DNA of 16,509 bases from Hodarchaeum sp048939725 (GCA_048939725.1 JBHLPG010000076.1:1-16509); one strand, 5' to 3'; shown: positions 1 through 7,162, numbered from the stretch's first letter. Numbers and translations are program-made. Notes: generated from the letters alone by a model not told the origin.

Positions 1-202
1 AATTCGATACTTTTTCTAACCATTTTATTGTATCACTAACTTCTTTTTCACTAACTTCCTTTCCTTTAGCTGCTTCTAATGTTCGGTGTATTAAAGCTCT
101 ATTCTTAATTAGAATCTCCTTGTTTTTTGTTAGTGGTTTTTTACGATCTTCTAAAAATTTTTTAACTATAGAAAATGGAGGTATATGAGGTCCATGTTCC
201 AT
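1..202 (-). CDS. Hypothetical protein, N-terminal fragment cut by the window edge
   Basis: An open frame of 67 codons runs from an ATG at 202 to the left edge without a stop, so only the N-terminus is seen. The start is supported by a GGTGAG-like ribosome binding site about 7-12 bases upstream. A TATA-like element (CATAATATAAG, minus strand, 276-266) lies at a sensible distance for an archaeal promoter. The peptide begins MEHGPHIPPF, is rich in Lys and Glu and looks helical, with no signal peptide or membrane segment. I do not recognise the family. It is small and basic enough to be a DNA- or RNA-associated protein, but that is only an impression. Confidence 0.6.
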   Translation of the reverse strand, partial: MEHGPHIPPFSIVKKFLEDRKKPLTKNKEILIKNRALIHRTLEAAKGKEVSEKEVSDTIKWLEKVSN

Positions 203-240
203 TTTTATTCTCACCCTTGTTTTCTGCAAATTTGAAAGAA

Positions 241-260
241 CTAAATCTTACCAAATTTAG
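241..260. promoter_or_regulatory. Candidate operator: CTAAAT-N8-ATTTAG inverted repeat
   Basis: Perfect 6-bp arms lie at 241-246 and 255-260, separated by 8 bases. The repeat sits just downstream of the TATA-like element at 276-266 of the minus-strand gene that starts at 202, about where its transcript should begin. Archaeal repressors often bind there. The arms are short and AT-rich, so chance is a real alternative. Confidence 0.25.
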
Positions 261-320
261 CTTTTCTTATATTATGACTAATATTATATTTTTATCTCTG
301 AATCAATATAAAATATTTTT

Positions 321-358
321 GATATATGCCAAAAAATCTAATAAAATGGCATGATATC
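321..358. repeat. Long bulged inverted repeat in the intergenic spacer
   Basis: The left arm GATATATGCCA (321-331) pairs with the right arm TGGCATGATATC (347-358). Eleven base pairs form with a single unpaired G at 353, and the 15-base AT-rich loop spans 332-346. It could be an RNA hairpin, part of a small RNA or a protein-binding site. There is no downstream T-run, so a classical terminator is unlikely. Confidence 0.45.
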
Positions 359-582
359 TATTTTTATCACTAAATCTATCAACTGGAAGACAATTATCTC
401 TATTCTATGCTTAAGAGCTCAGACTTAACAAATAATCGAATTAATAATATCAATAGATTGGTATTTGGCACACAAAAGTTAATAGGGGAAAATATGTCTA
501 TTATCCAATGGAATATAAAATTCAAAATCGATCACTTCTCCCTTGAGTGGTTTCTAACTTAACATCAAAACTTATTTCTAGC

Positions 583-607
583 AAGCCATATGAATCTTCA
601 ATGGCTT
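583..607. promoter_or_regulatory. Bulged palindrome upstream of the DUF362 gene, candidate operator
   Basis: The arms AAGCCATATGAA (583-594) and TTCAATGGCTT (597-607) are complementary over 11 bp with one extra A in the left arm and a 2-base centre. The element ends 28 bases before the ATG at 636 and abuts a TTTTAAT stretch (606-612) that could be the TATA box of a leaderless transcript. A regulator bound here would block the promoter. This is inferred from position and symmetry only. Confidence 0.4.
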
Positions 608-635
608 TTAATCGTATAAAGTATCGTGATTCATA

Positions 636-1781
636 ATGTCTAAGGTTGCAATTATACAGACACAACCACAAACAGTAATTGATGACTATGGCAAAATCTT
701 AGAGCTCATTGATTATCAATCCTTTATTAAAAAAGAGTTTGATACCATCATTAAGATCAATTTATCTTGGTCTCTCTTTTATCCTGCATGTTCCACCCCT
801 GTTTATCAATTAGATGGAGTACTAAAGAAATTGGTAGAGGATGGATACGATTCAGGAAAAATTATCCCAACAGAAAATCAGACAGTTGTAACACATCCCT
901 ACAAAGGAGCTTATGGTAACAAATGGCTTCCAATTTTCGAAAAATATGACACACTATATCGTCCTTTAACGGATGAAAAATGGATTAGATATGATCCGAA
1001 GGGGGATGTTCCTTGGATGAGAGAGTTATTTAAAGACAATATTATCATTCCAGAAGTGTTTCAAAATAGTAATATCGTTCATCTCCCCACCTTGAAAACT
1101 CACGGTCACACGACAACAACAGGAGCGATAAAGAATGCCTTTGGAGGATTAATTCCCAAGTATAGACATCATTCTCATCGAATTATTGATGGAATTTTAG
1201 TAGATCTGTTGGCAATTCAAAAAGAGTTACATTCTGGAATGTTAGCTGTGATGGATGGCACAGTCGCAGGAGATGGAGCGGGTCCACGAGTTATGGAACC
1301 TGTATATACTAATCTCCTCCTCGCGAGTGAAGACCAAGTTGCAATTGATGCTCTTTCTGCTAAGATAATGGGCATTGATCCTTTAAGTATTAAATACATC
1401 AAAATGGCTCATGATCAGGGCCTTGGAATTGGAGATGTAGATCAGATTGATATTGTAGGATTAGACTCAGAAGAAGTAAAAAATATGAACCTTAACTTTA
1501 CAGTTAAAAGAAGTCTTGTCGTGAAGTGGGATCAACGGTTACGCAATACAACCTATCGTTATCGCCCGTTAAAACCCTTTCATTGGTTATTTTTCCACAC
1601 CCCACTCTTCAGGTTGTTGATCGCAGGATCGAGTATCTATCATGATTGGTTCTGGTACAGGTTCATTGGAAAAAGAAAAATAAAAAAATTCCTCGAGACG
1701 GACTGGGGAAAACTATATGATAGTTACGAATTCGGTGAGAAAGTAAAATATCCTAAGATCAAAGATTGGAATCCTTATTAA
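636..1781 (+). CDS. DUF362 family protein (no ferredoxin domain)
   Basis: This 381-residue protein has the hallmarks of the DUF362 family: the block LPTLKTHGHTTTTGAIKNAF at residues 150-169, MDGTVAGDGAGPR (206-218) and DQVAIDALSAKIMGIDP (233-249). The family is found in anaerobic archaea and bacteria and its biochemical role is not settled. Some members carry a 4Fe-4S ferredoxin domain, but no CxxCxxC cluster is visible here. The C-terminal part (about 290-381) is rich in aromatic and basic residues (for example FHWLFFHTPLFRLL, 318-331) and may lie against a membrane, but it is not a clear transmembrane segment. The ATG has no good Shine-Dalgarno site, which fits a leaderless transcript. The gene is convergent with the transporter gene, with a 35-bp gap. 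Confidence 0.85.
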   Translation: MSKVAIIQTQPQTVIDDYGKILELIDYQSFIKKEFDTIIKINLSWSLFYPACSTPVYQLDGVLKKLVEDGYDSGKIIPTENQTVVTHPYKGAYGNKWLPIFEKYDTLYRPLTDEKWIRYDPKGDVPWMRELFKDNIIIPEVFQNSNIVHLPTLKTHGHTTTTGAIKNAFGGLIPKYRHHSHRIIDGILVDLLAIQKELHSGMLAVMDGTVAGDGAGPRVMEPVYTNLLLASEDQVAIDALSAKIMGIDPLSIKYIKMAHDQGLGIGDVDQIDIVGLDSEEVKNMNLNFTVKRSLVVKWDQRLRNTTYRYRPLKPFHWLFFHTPLFRLLIAGSSIYHDWFWYRFIGKRKIKKFLETDWGKLYDSYEFGEKVKYPKIKDWNPY

Positions 1782-1799
1782 ATAAAGGGAGAGGGGAAG

Positions 1800-1818
1800 G
1801 AATTAAAAAAACTAATTC
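1800..1818. terminator. Weak hairpin between convergent genes, possible shared terminator
   Basis: GAATTA (1800-1805) and TAATTC (1813-1818) form a 6-bp stem around an A-rich 7-base loop, between the DUF362 and transporter stop codons and overlapping the latter. The loop reads as a T-run on the minus strand. The stem is weak, so this is only a candidate bidirectional terminator. Confidence 0.25.
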
Positions 1819-3181
1819 ATCCCGCTATTTTCTTGGCAGAAGCTTTTAAAACATCTTCTTCTGGATAGGTACGGAAGATGATGAAGCCAATGATCGCACA
1901 AACGGCAGCAACTGGGCCTATAAGTAATAATCCAAGTGTTCCATTGAACGCTTCTGTTTCCGAGTATGTTGCACCGAAAACACCTAAAATAATCCCCATT
2001 GTCTGGACAGCTAGACCTCCAGCAAAACGAGTTAACAAACCTTGAGCAGCAAAATGCATTGCTTCTCGTCGAGTTCCAGTCACCTGCTCATCATAATCCG
2101 TGATATCAGATATGATGGAATCTGGAAGAATTAACAAGGGAGCTGCTGGAATTCCGAGAAGGAGTACTATAGCAAGAGTATGATATAGTTCAAAATCGGG
2201 AATTAATCCTACTGTTGCAAGGAACACAGTGAATATTGCGGCCACGAGCATTGAATATAATGCAGCTTTTTTCTTACCTACATTATTGATCCAGTACATC
2301 GCTGGAGCAACTGCGAGTATTCCCGTAATCACGAAAGCACCAGGAAGGAGAGAGGAGATAGGATTTTCCTCGCCTTTAAAGACCACATGTCTCCCAAAAA
2401 CTGGCAACATGGTTATTACCATTGATTGAAAAGCTGTCATAAAAACTGAATAACCAAGATAAGGAATAAAGGGTTTATTTCTGAATGTTACTCTCAGTGC
2501 TTCAATTATGCCAAAGGTTGGTATTTCAGGGACTTCTGGTGGTTCTTTTATACCAAATGCAGCAATATAGAAACAAATTAAGAAGAAAATGGCGAGAACT
2601 ATCGAAATCATAAACGCTAGATTTTCAAGTAGTGCTCCAATTAAGGCACCAAGAATTGTTCCGACGAGATAGAATGCCTGACGATATGTGGAAATACTCG
2701 TTCGCTCTTCAGGAGTGGGACAGATCTCAGGTATGATTGATAAGTAAACACATACTGTAGCGGCATAAGCACCATTATAAATTGCCACAAAGATAGCTAA
2801 CCAGATAATTGGAAAAAATAAATCTGTTGCATTTGTAGGAACCAAGTATATTGCAATAAAACTCAAAGCAATAATGGGAGAACCCAAAATTAACCATGGT
2901 TTCCGTCTTCCAAAACGTGATGAGACCGTTTTGTCTGATAACCATCCTGCTACTGGATTCATTAATGCTTGTATCCACCATCCGAATGCTAAGGCTGTTC
3001 CAAGTAACGTGCTAATGATGACTTCATTAGCTTCAAAAAAAACAGGTTCAAAAACTACCTCTTTATAGTAAAAGAACGTAAAAACAGTAAACACAGAACC
3101 AATCAATGCGTTTCCGAAAGTAGCAATCGAGTAGGCAAACTTTTGGAATCGACTAGCAGAAAACAATTGTGGTTGAGTCAT
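1817..3181 (-). CDS. GPH/MelB-type major facilitator, sugar-transporter-like
   Basis: A 454-residue polytopic membrane protein, about the normal length for the glycoside-pentoside-hexuronide (GPH) branch of the major facilitator superfamily, with about twelve hydrophobic segments. The signature loop after helix 2 is clear: NPVAGWLSDKTVSSRFGRRKPW (75-96, read in two parts NPVAGWLSDK and SSRFGRRKPW), followed by LILGSP. In MelB the matching segment carries two cation-site aspartates (Asp55 and Asp59); here those positions appear to be Gln71 and Asn75, so Na+ coupling may be lost or different. The substrate is unknown and may be a sugar or another small solute. The start is supported by AGGTGA six bases upstream. 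No sugar gene is adjacent; the GH13 gene is 10 kb away. Confidence 0.8.
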   Translation of the reverse strand: MTQPQLFSASRFQKFAYSIATFGNALIGSVFTVFTFFYYKEVVFEPVFFEANEVIISTLLGTALAFGWWIQALMNPVAGWLSDKTVSSRFGRRKPWLILGSPIIALSFIAIYLVPTNATDLFFPIIWLAIFVAIYNGAYAATVCVYLSIIPEICPTPEERTSISTYRQAFYLVGTILGALIGALLENLAFMISIVLAIFFLICFYIAAFGIKEPPEVPEIPTFGIIEALRVTFRNKPFIPYLGYSVFMTAFQSMVITMLPVFGRHVVFKGEENPISSLLPGAFVITGILAVAPAMYWINNVGKKKAALYSMLVAAIFTVFLATVGLIPDFELYHTLAIVLLLGIPAAPLLILPDSIISDITDYDEQVTGTRREAMHFAAQGLLTRFAGGLAVQTMGIILGVFGATYSETEAFNGTLGLLLIGPVAAVCAIIGFIIFRTYPEEDVLKASAKKIAG

Positions 3182-3220
3182 TTTTTTTCACCTGGAGAAA
3201 AATCGTCGAGTGATGCCACT

Positions 3221-3233
3221 TCTTTATACATAA
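3221..3233 (-). promoter_or_regulatory. TATA box for the GPH transporter gene
   Basis: The minus strand reads TTTATGTATAAAG here. Its centre is about 46 bases upstream of the ATG at 3181, which places the transcript start near 3200 and leaves a short leader containing the AGGTGA ribosome binding site. Confidence 0.45.
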
Positions 3234-3335
3234 ATAAAAGAGTTTTGTTCAATTCTTTGTGAAAATCTATTTAGAACTAGAACATTTGGATTAATCTATC
3301 CATTATTCTTGAATTCTACCTTGTATAGTGGAATG

Positions 3336-3346
3336 TTTTTATATTA
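3336..3346 (+). promoter_or_regulatory. TATA box for the coiled-coil protein gene
   Basis: TTTTTATATTA lies about 65-70 bases before the ATG at 3409, predicting a transcript start near 3366 and a leader of about 43 bases that includes the GGAGGT site. It is divergent from the transporter promoter in the same 227-bp spacer. Confidence 0.4.
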
Positions 3347-3408
3347 AATCTGAATTTAGAAAGTAAAAGAGATAATATTTCCCAGTCTTGAAGCTTGGAG
3401 GTATTAAT

Positions 3409-4689
3409 ATGAGTGAAGAACCAGGAGCAAACTTATCAGAAATCAAAGCTTCTCTAGAAATGGTTTTTAATAATATCAGAACCATGAAAAGAGAAGTTCT
3501 TTATGTTAACCAAAAGTTAAGTAATTTAGATGCGACTATTCAAGCTTTTGAAGAGTACAGTTCCAAATTCTATGAAACAGAAAAAATATTGGTGGATTTG
3601 AAAACTTCAATTCAGGAATTGGCACCACTTTCTCGCGAAATACCAGAGATCAAACAAACTATAGTAGGCCTGCAACAATCTCTTAATGAACAAACTACCA
3701 AACAGGAAGAATTACTCTCACCTTTGAACGAAGCAATTACTAATATTCAATCGAAACTAACAAGAGTTGACCAAGAATTATCAAAGATTGTAGCATTAGA
3801 AGAAAGCATTACTGGATTGAAGCAAGCATTTCAAGACCTTAATGCTTCTCTTTCCAGTCAGGAGACAAAGATATCTACTCTTGAAACAAATTTCAATAAT
3901 ATCTCCCCGTCTGTTGAAAAATTAGAGGTAGGATTCAGAGATTATAAAACAACAACAGAAGGGAAGTTAAATAAACTTATGGATGATTCTTTAAAAAATG
4001 CCATAACTGAATTTGAGTCTAAAGTTGATCAATTAAATTCACATTTGACAAAGGTTGAAAATAAGTTTGAGGAGACAACTAAAAACGTTACGAAAGTGGG
4101 GATAGATCTAGAGGAGATCAAGACGAATTTTGAAAGGTTCTTTAATCAAATGGAGGAAGTAAAGACAAGTACCTCAAGTTTTGTTAATAGGATTAAAAAT
4201 TTAGAAGAAAAAGCAGGGATAACGACTGGTGATTTAATTGGTACAGGATTTGATAATCTGGGTATGCTTCAGCAATTAGTTACCGATCTACTGGGAAAAG
4301 AAAGAGTAGATCAACACATCCCAAAAGATGTTGGACAGGATCCTGTGAAGGTGATCGGGGGGTTAAAGGGGATCATTCGTGACCTTAGCTGTATTGATGA
4401 GTCTAACAGTATTAATACATCAGAGATTATGCTAAATTATTCCGAAAATGCAGATGGTATGGCTGATAGACGAACCTTGATAGTTAATTTTAACAAAGAT
4501 GTCCAAAGAGTGCTAGAAATTGGGCAATCAGTATTGATGGACATCGGACAAAAGCGAATGCAGACACGGAATATCATTGAAGAGATCCGAAACTTAGCTC
4601 GTCAATGGACGAGTGAGGATGATCTCAAGGGGGAATCAGGCGTCTTCATGGCTTTAGACTTATTGGAAACCTTAGAAAAAGAATTCTAA
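3409..4689 (+). CDS. Long coiled-coil protein with a distinct C-terminal domain, unknown function
   Basis: The start is the ATG at 3409, six bases after a perfect GGAGGT (3397-3402). A TTG at 3388 in the same frame would place the ribosome binding site inside the coding region, so it is rejected. The 426-residue product has no signal peptide or membrane segment. Residues about 7-270 are almost continuous heptad-like helix rich in Leu, Ile, Glu, Lys and Ser/Thr, predicting a long coiled coil with breaks near prolines (73, 79, 105, 167). Residues about 275-426 look folded rather than coiled, beginning TGDLIGTGFDNLGMLQQL and containing RQWTSEDDLKGESG near the end. It may be a scaffold, a structural or chromosome-associated protein, or an adaptor. 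I do not recognise the family and infer no enzyme activity. Confidence 0.8.
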   Translation: MSEEPGANLSEIKASLEMVFNNIRTMKREVLYVNQKLSNLDATIQAFEEYSSKFYETEKILVDLKTSIQELAPLSREIPEIKQTIVGLQQSLNEQTTKQEELLSPLNEAITNIQSKLTRVDQELSKIVALEESITGLKQAFQDLNASLSSQETKISTLETNFNNISPSVEKLEVGFRDYKTTTEGKLNKLMDDSLKNAITEFESKVDQLNSHLTKVENKFEETTKNVTKVGIDLEEIKTNFERFFNQMEEVKTSTSSFVNRIKNLEEKAGITTGDLIGTGFDNLGMLQQLVTDLLGKERVDQHIPKDVGQDPVKVIGGLKGIIRDLSCIDESNSINTSEIMLNYSENADGMADRRTLIVNFNKDVQRVLEIGQSVLMDIGQKRMQTRNIIEEIRNLARQWTSEDDLKGESGVFMALDLLETLEKEF

Positions 4690-4714
4690 CCTCTTGAAGA
4701 AGTTGAGAAAGCTC

Positions 4715-5518
4715 CTATTTCTTAGCTTTATCGATTTTTTCCAGAATTTTCTCTGCAAGTGGTTTGAAATAGTCAAAAGCTTGAGAGATTCCAATATCTT
4801 CATCAGCTCTAATCTGAGGATCTAGTGGAATTTGGCCCAGTAACTCTGTTCCAAACTCTTTAGCCATTTGCAAACCTCCTCCTTCTCCAAAGAGGGTATG
4901 TTCTGATCCACATTTCGGGCAAATAAAAACTGACATATTCTCTACCACCCCAATTACGGGCCGATCCATTTTTCGTGACATAATGAGCGATTTTCCTGTG
5001 TCCAGAAGGCTAACCTCTTGAGGAGTAGTAACAATCACAACTCCATCCATATCGGGGATCATTTGCATGATAGAGATCGCTTCATCCCCCGTTCCCGGAG
5101 GCATATCGAAAAGTAACATCTCTAAGTCACCCCAGGCGAAATCGGTAAGAAATTGACGCAAGGCTTTAATTTTCAAAGGACCCCGCCAAATAACAGGGGT
5201 CGAGGGAGACTCTAAGAAGAAGGCCATTGAAACTACTTTGAGCCCTTGCGGTCCCAGTATTGGATCAAATTTGTCATCTTTGGGCGGTTCCATCCGTTTT
5301 CCCTCCACACCAAGAATTTTTGGAATGTTGGGGCCTGAAAAGTCTAAATCAGCAATACCGACTTGTTCAGGAAATTTCTCTGCAAAAGCCAACGCTAAAT
5401 TAGCGGCGACAGTTGACTTTCCAACACCCCCTTTTCCAGAGAGAACTACTATCTTTCGTTTAACCTTTTTCATATGTGATTTTATTTCTTGCTCGAGTTG
5501 TTGTAGGTTCGATTGCAT
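4715..5518 (-). CDS. mrp: Mrp/NBP35 (ApbC) family Fe-S cluster carrier ATPase
   Basis: This 267-residue P-loop ATPase of the MinD/Mrp class has the deviant Walker A motif GKGGVGKST (28-36), the switch I stretch DLDFSGPNIPK (57-67), DMPPGTGDEAIS (138-149), and the paired cysteines CPKC (200-203) that hold a bridging 4Fe-4S cluster at the dimer interface in this family. Family members assemble and hand over Fe-S clusters to target proteins in the cytosol. The extra N-terminal cysteine cluster of eukaryotic NBP35 is absent. Length and motif order are normal. The ATG is preceded by GAAGGAAG; Met16 is an alternative start. It converges on the coiled-coil gene with a 25-bp gap and is divergent from the DUF364 gene, whose product may also handle a metal. 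Confidence 0.93.
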   Translation of the reverse strand: MQSNLQQLEQEIKSHMKKVKRKIVVLSGKGGVGKSTVAANLALAFAEKFPEQVGIADLDFSGPNIPKILGVEGKRMEPPKDDKFDPILGPQGLKVVSMAFFLESPSTPVIWRGPLKIKALRQFLTDFAWGDLEMLLFDMPPGTGDEAISIMQMIPDMDGVVIVTTPQEVSLLDTGKSLIMSRKMDRPVIGVVENMSVFICPKCGSEHTLFGEGGGLQMAKEFGTELLGQIPLDPQIRADEDIGISQAFDYFKPLAEKILEKIDKAKK

Positions 5519-5545
5519 TTAAACTTCCTTCAATAATCCATTAAA

Positions 5546-5572
5546 GCATACCTCAGATTTCTTTCAGTATGC
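5546..5572. promoter_or_regulatory. Inverted repeat GCATAC-N15-GTATGC upstream of mrp
   Basis: Perfect 6-bp arms at 5546-5551 and 5567-5572 lie 28-54 bases upstream of the mrp start, in the mrp promoter region. The spacing is about one and a half helical turns. It is a weak operator candidate and could be chance. Confidence 0.2.
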
Positions 5573-5614
5573 AAATGATTGGGTTTAAGTAGTGAGGCAA
5601 GTAACGGTTGATTA

Positions 5615-5629
5615 TCTTAATAATTAAGA
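5615..5629. promoter_or_regulatory. Perfect 15-bp palindrome between mrp and the DUF364 gene
   Basis: TCTTAAT-A-ATTAAGA has fully complementary 7-bp arms around one base and sits near the middle of the 243-bp divergent spacer. It has the form of a homodimeric regulator site that could act on either gene. It is AT-rich, which raises the chance of a coincidental match. Confidence 0.3.
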
Positions 5630-5761
5630 AGTTATGGTCTTCGAGCAGTCACAATGAGGTTACAAGTTTGTCTTAATTAGGGGAGATCATTTAGAAGCAC
5701 TAGATTCTATCAGATAATTTCTTGAAGAGATGATGAAATCAGCCTTTTTAGGGGAAAATTA

Positions 5762-6553
5762 ATGTCATCAAGACTTGCGGAGATCGCTCAAAGGACGATT
5801 GAACTGATTCAACCTTCGATAAATATGCCTATCAAAAATGTCGTTATTGGCCTCCTTTATTCCGGCGTTCAACTGGAAAATGGCACAGTCGGTGTATCTT
5901 ATACGTTAACAGATCGAAAAAATGACCTGAATGCATATCATCAACTACTCCAAGAGGGATTCCTCTCAGAAAAATCTCTAGAAGAATTAATTGACTTTTG
6001 TTTCTCTGAATTCGCAATACAAAGAACAATTGGGGTCGCAGCACTAAATTCTTTATCTCAAGCTCATATAGATTATACTAACGCAACAGATCAGGATGTT
6101 AGCGAGCTCTTAGACATAACATCAGACAGTTTAGTTGGTATGGTTGGTAATATTCACCCTATCACGCGTTATTTAAGTAAAAAGAATGTCTCTTTGAGAA
6201 TCCTTGATGAATATAATCCAGTCTCCAATGTAAAGAATATCACTCCTGCTTCCAAAGTCTCAGATTTAGAAGATGTTGATCATATTTTGATATCTGGGTC
6301 TGCTTTGGTTTTTGATTCTCTTGATGAGATTATTAAACTCCTCCCTCAGGTCTCTGGATGCAAAATACTTGTTGGACCATCAGCACAAGTTCTACCAGAG
6401 GTAGCGTTTCAGCTAGGATTTTCACTGGTTGGAAGTTCAAGGATTATTAATGCTGAAAATACCCTCTGTGTCCTTCAACAAGGAGGAGGGTACAGATTTT
6501 TCAAAAAATATACCCAAAAATATTCTTTTGTTAAGAGATTTGAGTCACGATAG
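5762..6553 (+). CDS. DUF4213/DUF364 family protein (putative metal chelatase-like)
   Basis: The 263-residue protein has an N-terminal DUF4213-like region (about 1-100, with NGTVGVSYTLT at 40-50 and AALNSLSQ at 93-100) and a C-terminal DUF364 Rossmann-like region (about 120-245, with VGMVGNIHPI at 125-134, VGPSAQVLPEV at 204-214 and LVGSSRIINAENTL at 222-235). Family members are annotated as putative heavy-metal chelation proteins and are often found near transport or metallocofactor genes. Direct evidence for the reaction is scant. It is cytosolic. The start follows AGGGGA about eight bases upstream. Here it stands alone, divergent from an Fe-S carrier ATPase, so a metal link is possible but inferred from position. 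Confidence 0.85.
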   Translation: MSSRLAEIAQRTIELIQPSINMPIKNVVIGLLYSGVQLENGTVGVSYTLTDRKNDLNAYHQLLQEGFLSEKSLEELIDFCFSEFAIQRTIGVAALNSLSQAHIDYTNATDQDVSELLDITSDSLVGMVGNIHPITRYLSKKNVSLRILDEYNPVSNVKNITPASKVSDLEDVDHILISGSALVFDSLDEIIKLLPQVSGCKILVGPSAQVLPEVAFQLGFSLVGSSRIINAENTLCVLQQGGGYRFFKKYTQKYSFVKRFESR

Positions 6554-6684
6554 TCATAATATTATCCGACAAAACCTTCATACGCTCGATTGAACGAATT
6601 TTAGCACAAGGGATGTCCAATTGAGGATTTTTAGGCTGTACGATTTCATAATTTGTGGAAGAGAACATACTAGGATATAACCCA

Positions 6685-6700
6685 AGGATAAAAATATCCT
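6685..6700. terminator. Hairpin AGGATA-AAAA-TATCCT, possible terminator
   Basis: A perfect 6-bp stem with a 4-base loop. It lies about 20 bases downstream of the stop of the small minus-strand ORF (6720-6920) and about 130 bases downstream of the DUF364 stop. On the minus strand the loop is TTTT. A third copy of AGGATAT occurs at 6672-6678. It may be a terminator, or a chance feature of AT-rich sequence. Confidence 0.25.
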
Positions 6701-6719
6701 CATATATTATTATAATATT

Positions 6720-6920
6720 TCACTTTGGCTTTTTACCTTTTTTATGTTCTAAACTTCCAGTTTCTATTTTAAATTTCTGACACATTTTTCCAACTCGTGT
6801 CATATTCGAATATCTTTCTGGTATATCAAAGATTGACTTCATATCGTACTCAAGAGCAAAATTATCAATAAACACATGGACGTTGTAAAGAGTGCAAGTT
6901 ACAGAACAGTTTGGAATCAA
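6720..6920 (-). CDS. Doubtful small hypothetical ORF or gene remnant
   Basis: A 66-codon frame on the minus strand starts at a TTG and is closed upstream by a stop at 6944-6942. An ATG at 6842 would give only 40 residues, ending KKGKKPK. Codon choice (GAA, GGA, AGA, AAA) resembles coding sequence, and the frame overlaps nothing convincing on the other strand, but no good ribosome binding site is visible. The peptide contains IDNFALEYDMKSIFDIPERY and a basic tail. I do not recognise it. It could be a real small protein or the tail of a decayed gene, and no frameshifted upstream part could be assigned. Confidence 0.3.
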   Translation of the reverse strand: MIPNCSVTCTLYNVHVFIDNFALEYDMKSIFDIPERYSNMTRVGKMCQKFKIETGSLEHKKGKKPK

Positions 6921-6954
6921 AAAGTCATTAGATCGGATTTTTCAATTACTCATC

Positions 6955-7161
6955 ATGTCAACCAACCTCTTTTCCTCCTTTGAGCTCCAAAATGAGCTCT
7001 GTCTACTTCAAATAAAACATGACAATGATCTTTCTGACCTAGAGCTAAAAAAACTCCTCTCATATTTCCTCGATCTCATTGAGTATTTTTCTCACGAGAA
7101 ATTACAAATAATCCAAGATCCAATAGATAATACTCGATATGCCCTTATAGGAGGTTTTTGA
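6955..7161 (+). CDS. Small hypothetical protein, first gene of a two-gene coupled unit
   Basis: The ATG at 6955 gives 68 residues. A GTG at 6892 would extend the frame by 21 residues but overlaps the opposite ORF and has no better ribosome site. The product (MSTNLFSSFEL...) is mostly predicted helix with a Leu-rich central segment and ends IDNTRYALIGGF, a hairpin-like end that would suit a winged-helix fold. No membrane segment or cysteine cluster is visible. Its stop is one base before the ATG of the next gene, and that gene's AGGAGGT lies inside this coding sequence, so the two are translationally coupled and probably act together. I do not recognise the family. Confidence 0.6.
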   Translation: MSTNLFSSFELQNELCLLQIKHDNDLSDLELKKLLSYFLDLIEYFSHEKLQIIQDPIDNTRYALIGGF

Positions 7162-7162
7162 C

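Larger units (their letters stand above)
203..635. other. 433-bp intergenic spacer between divergent genes, with several inverted repeats
   Basis: No credible reading frame, tRNA or other known RNA is visible in this very AT-rich spacer. It must hold the promoters of the two divergent genes. Three inverted repeats stand out: CTAAAT/ATTTAG at 241-260, next to the predicted transcription start of the minus-strand gene; a long bulged one at 321-358; and another bulged one at 583-607, just before the DUF362 gene. The spacer could also hide a small RNA, which cannot be judged from sequence alone. Confidence 0.6.
6554..6954. other. Sparse 401-bp region with one doubtful small ORF and a hairpin
   Basis: No confident gene lies between the DUF364 stop and the start at 6955. 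The stretch holds a perfect hairpin at 6685-6700 and a minus-strand frame at 6720-6920. No tRNA-like cloverleaf or mobile-element end is evident. It could contain a decayed gene. Confidence 0.5.

Noticed and set aside
615..620. TATAAA just before the DUF362 start as its TATA box
   Set aside because: It lies only 16-21 bases before the ATG, so the transcript would begin inside the coding region. The TTTTAAT at 606-612 fits better.
3388..3408. TTG start that would add seven residues to the coiled-coil protein
   Set aside because: It lies upstream of the GGAGGT ribosome binding site at 3397-3402, which is ideally placed for the ATG at 3409.
5238..5522. 94-codon plus-strand frame opposite mrp
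   Set aside because: It is fully covered by the well-supported Mrp ATPase with intact motifs on the other strand.
6892..6954. GTG start extending the small protein at 6955 by 21 residues
   Set aside because: No Shine-Dalgarno site precedes it. The ATG at 6955 is the simpler choice, though the longer form cannot be excluded.
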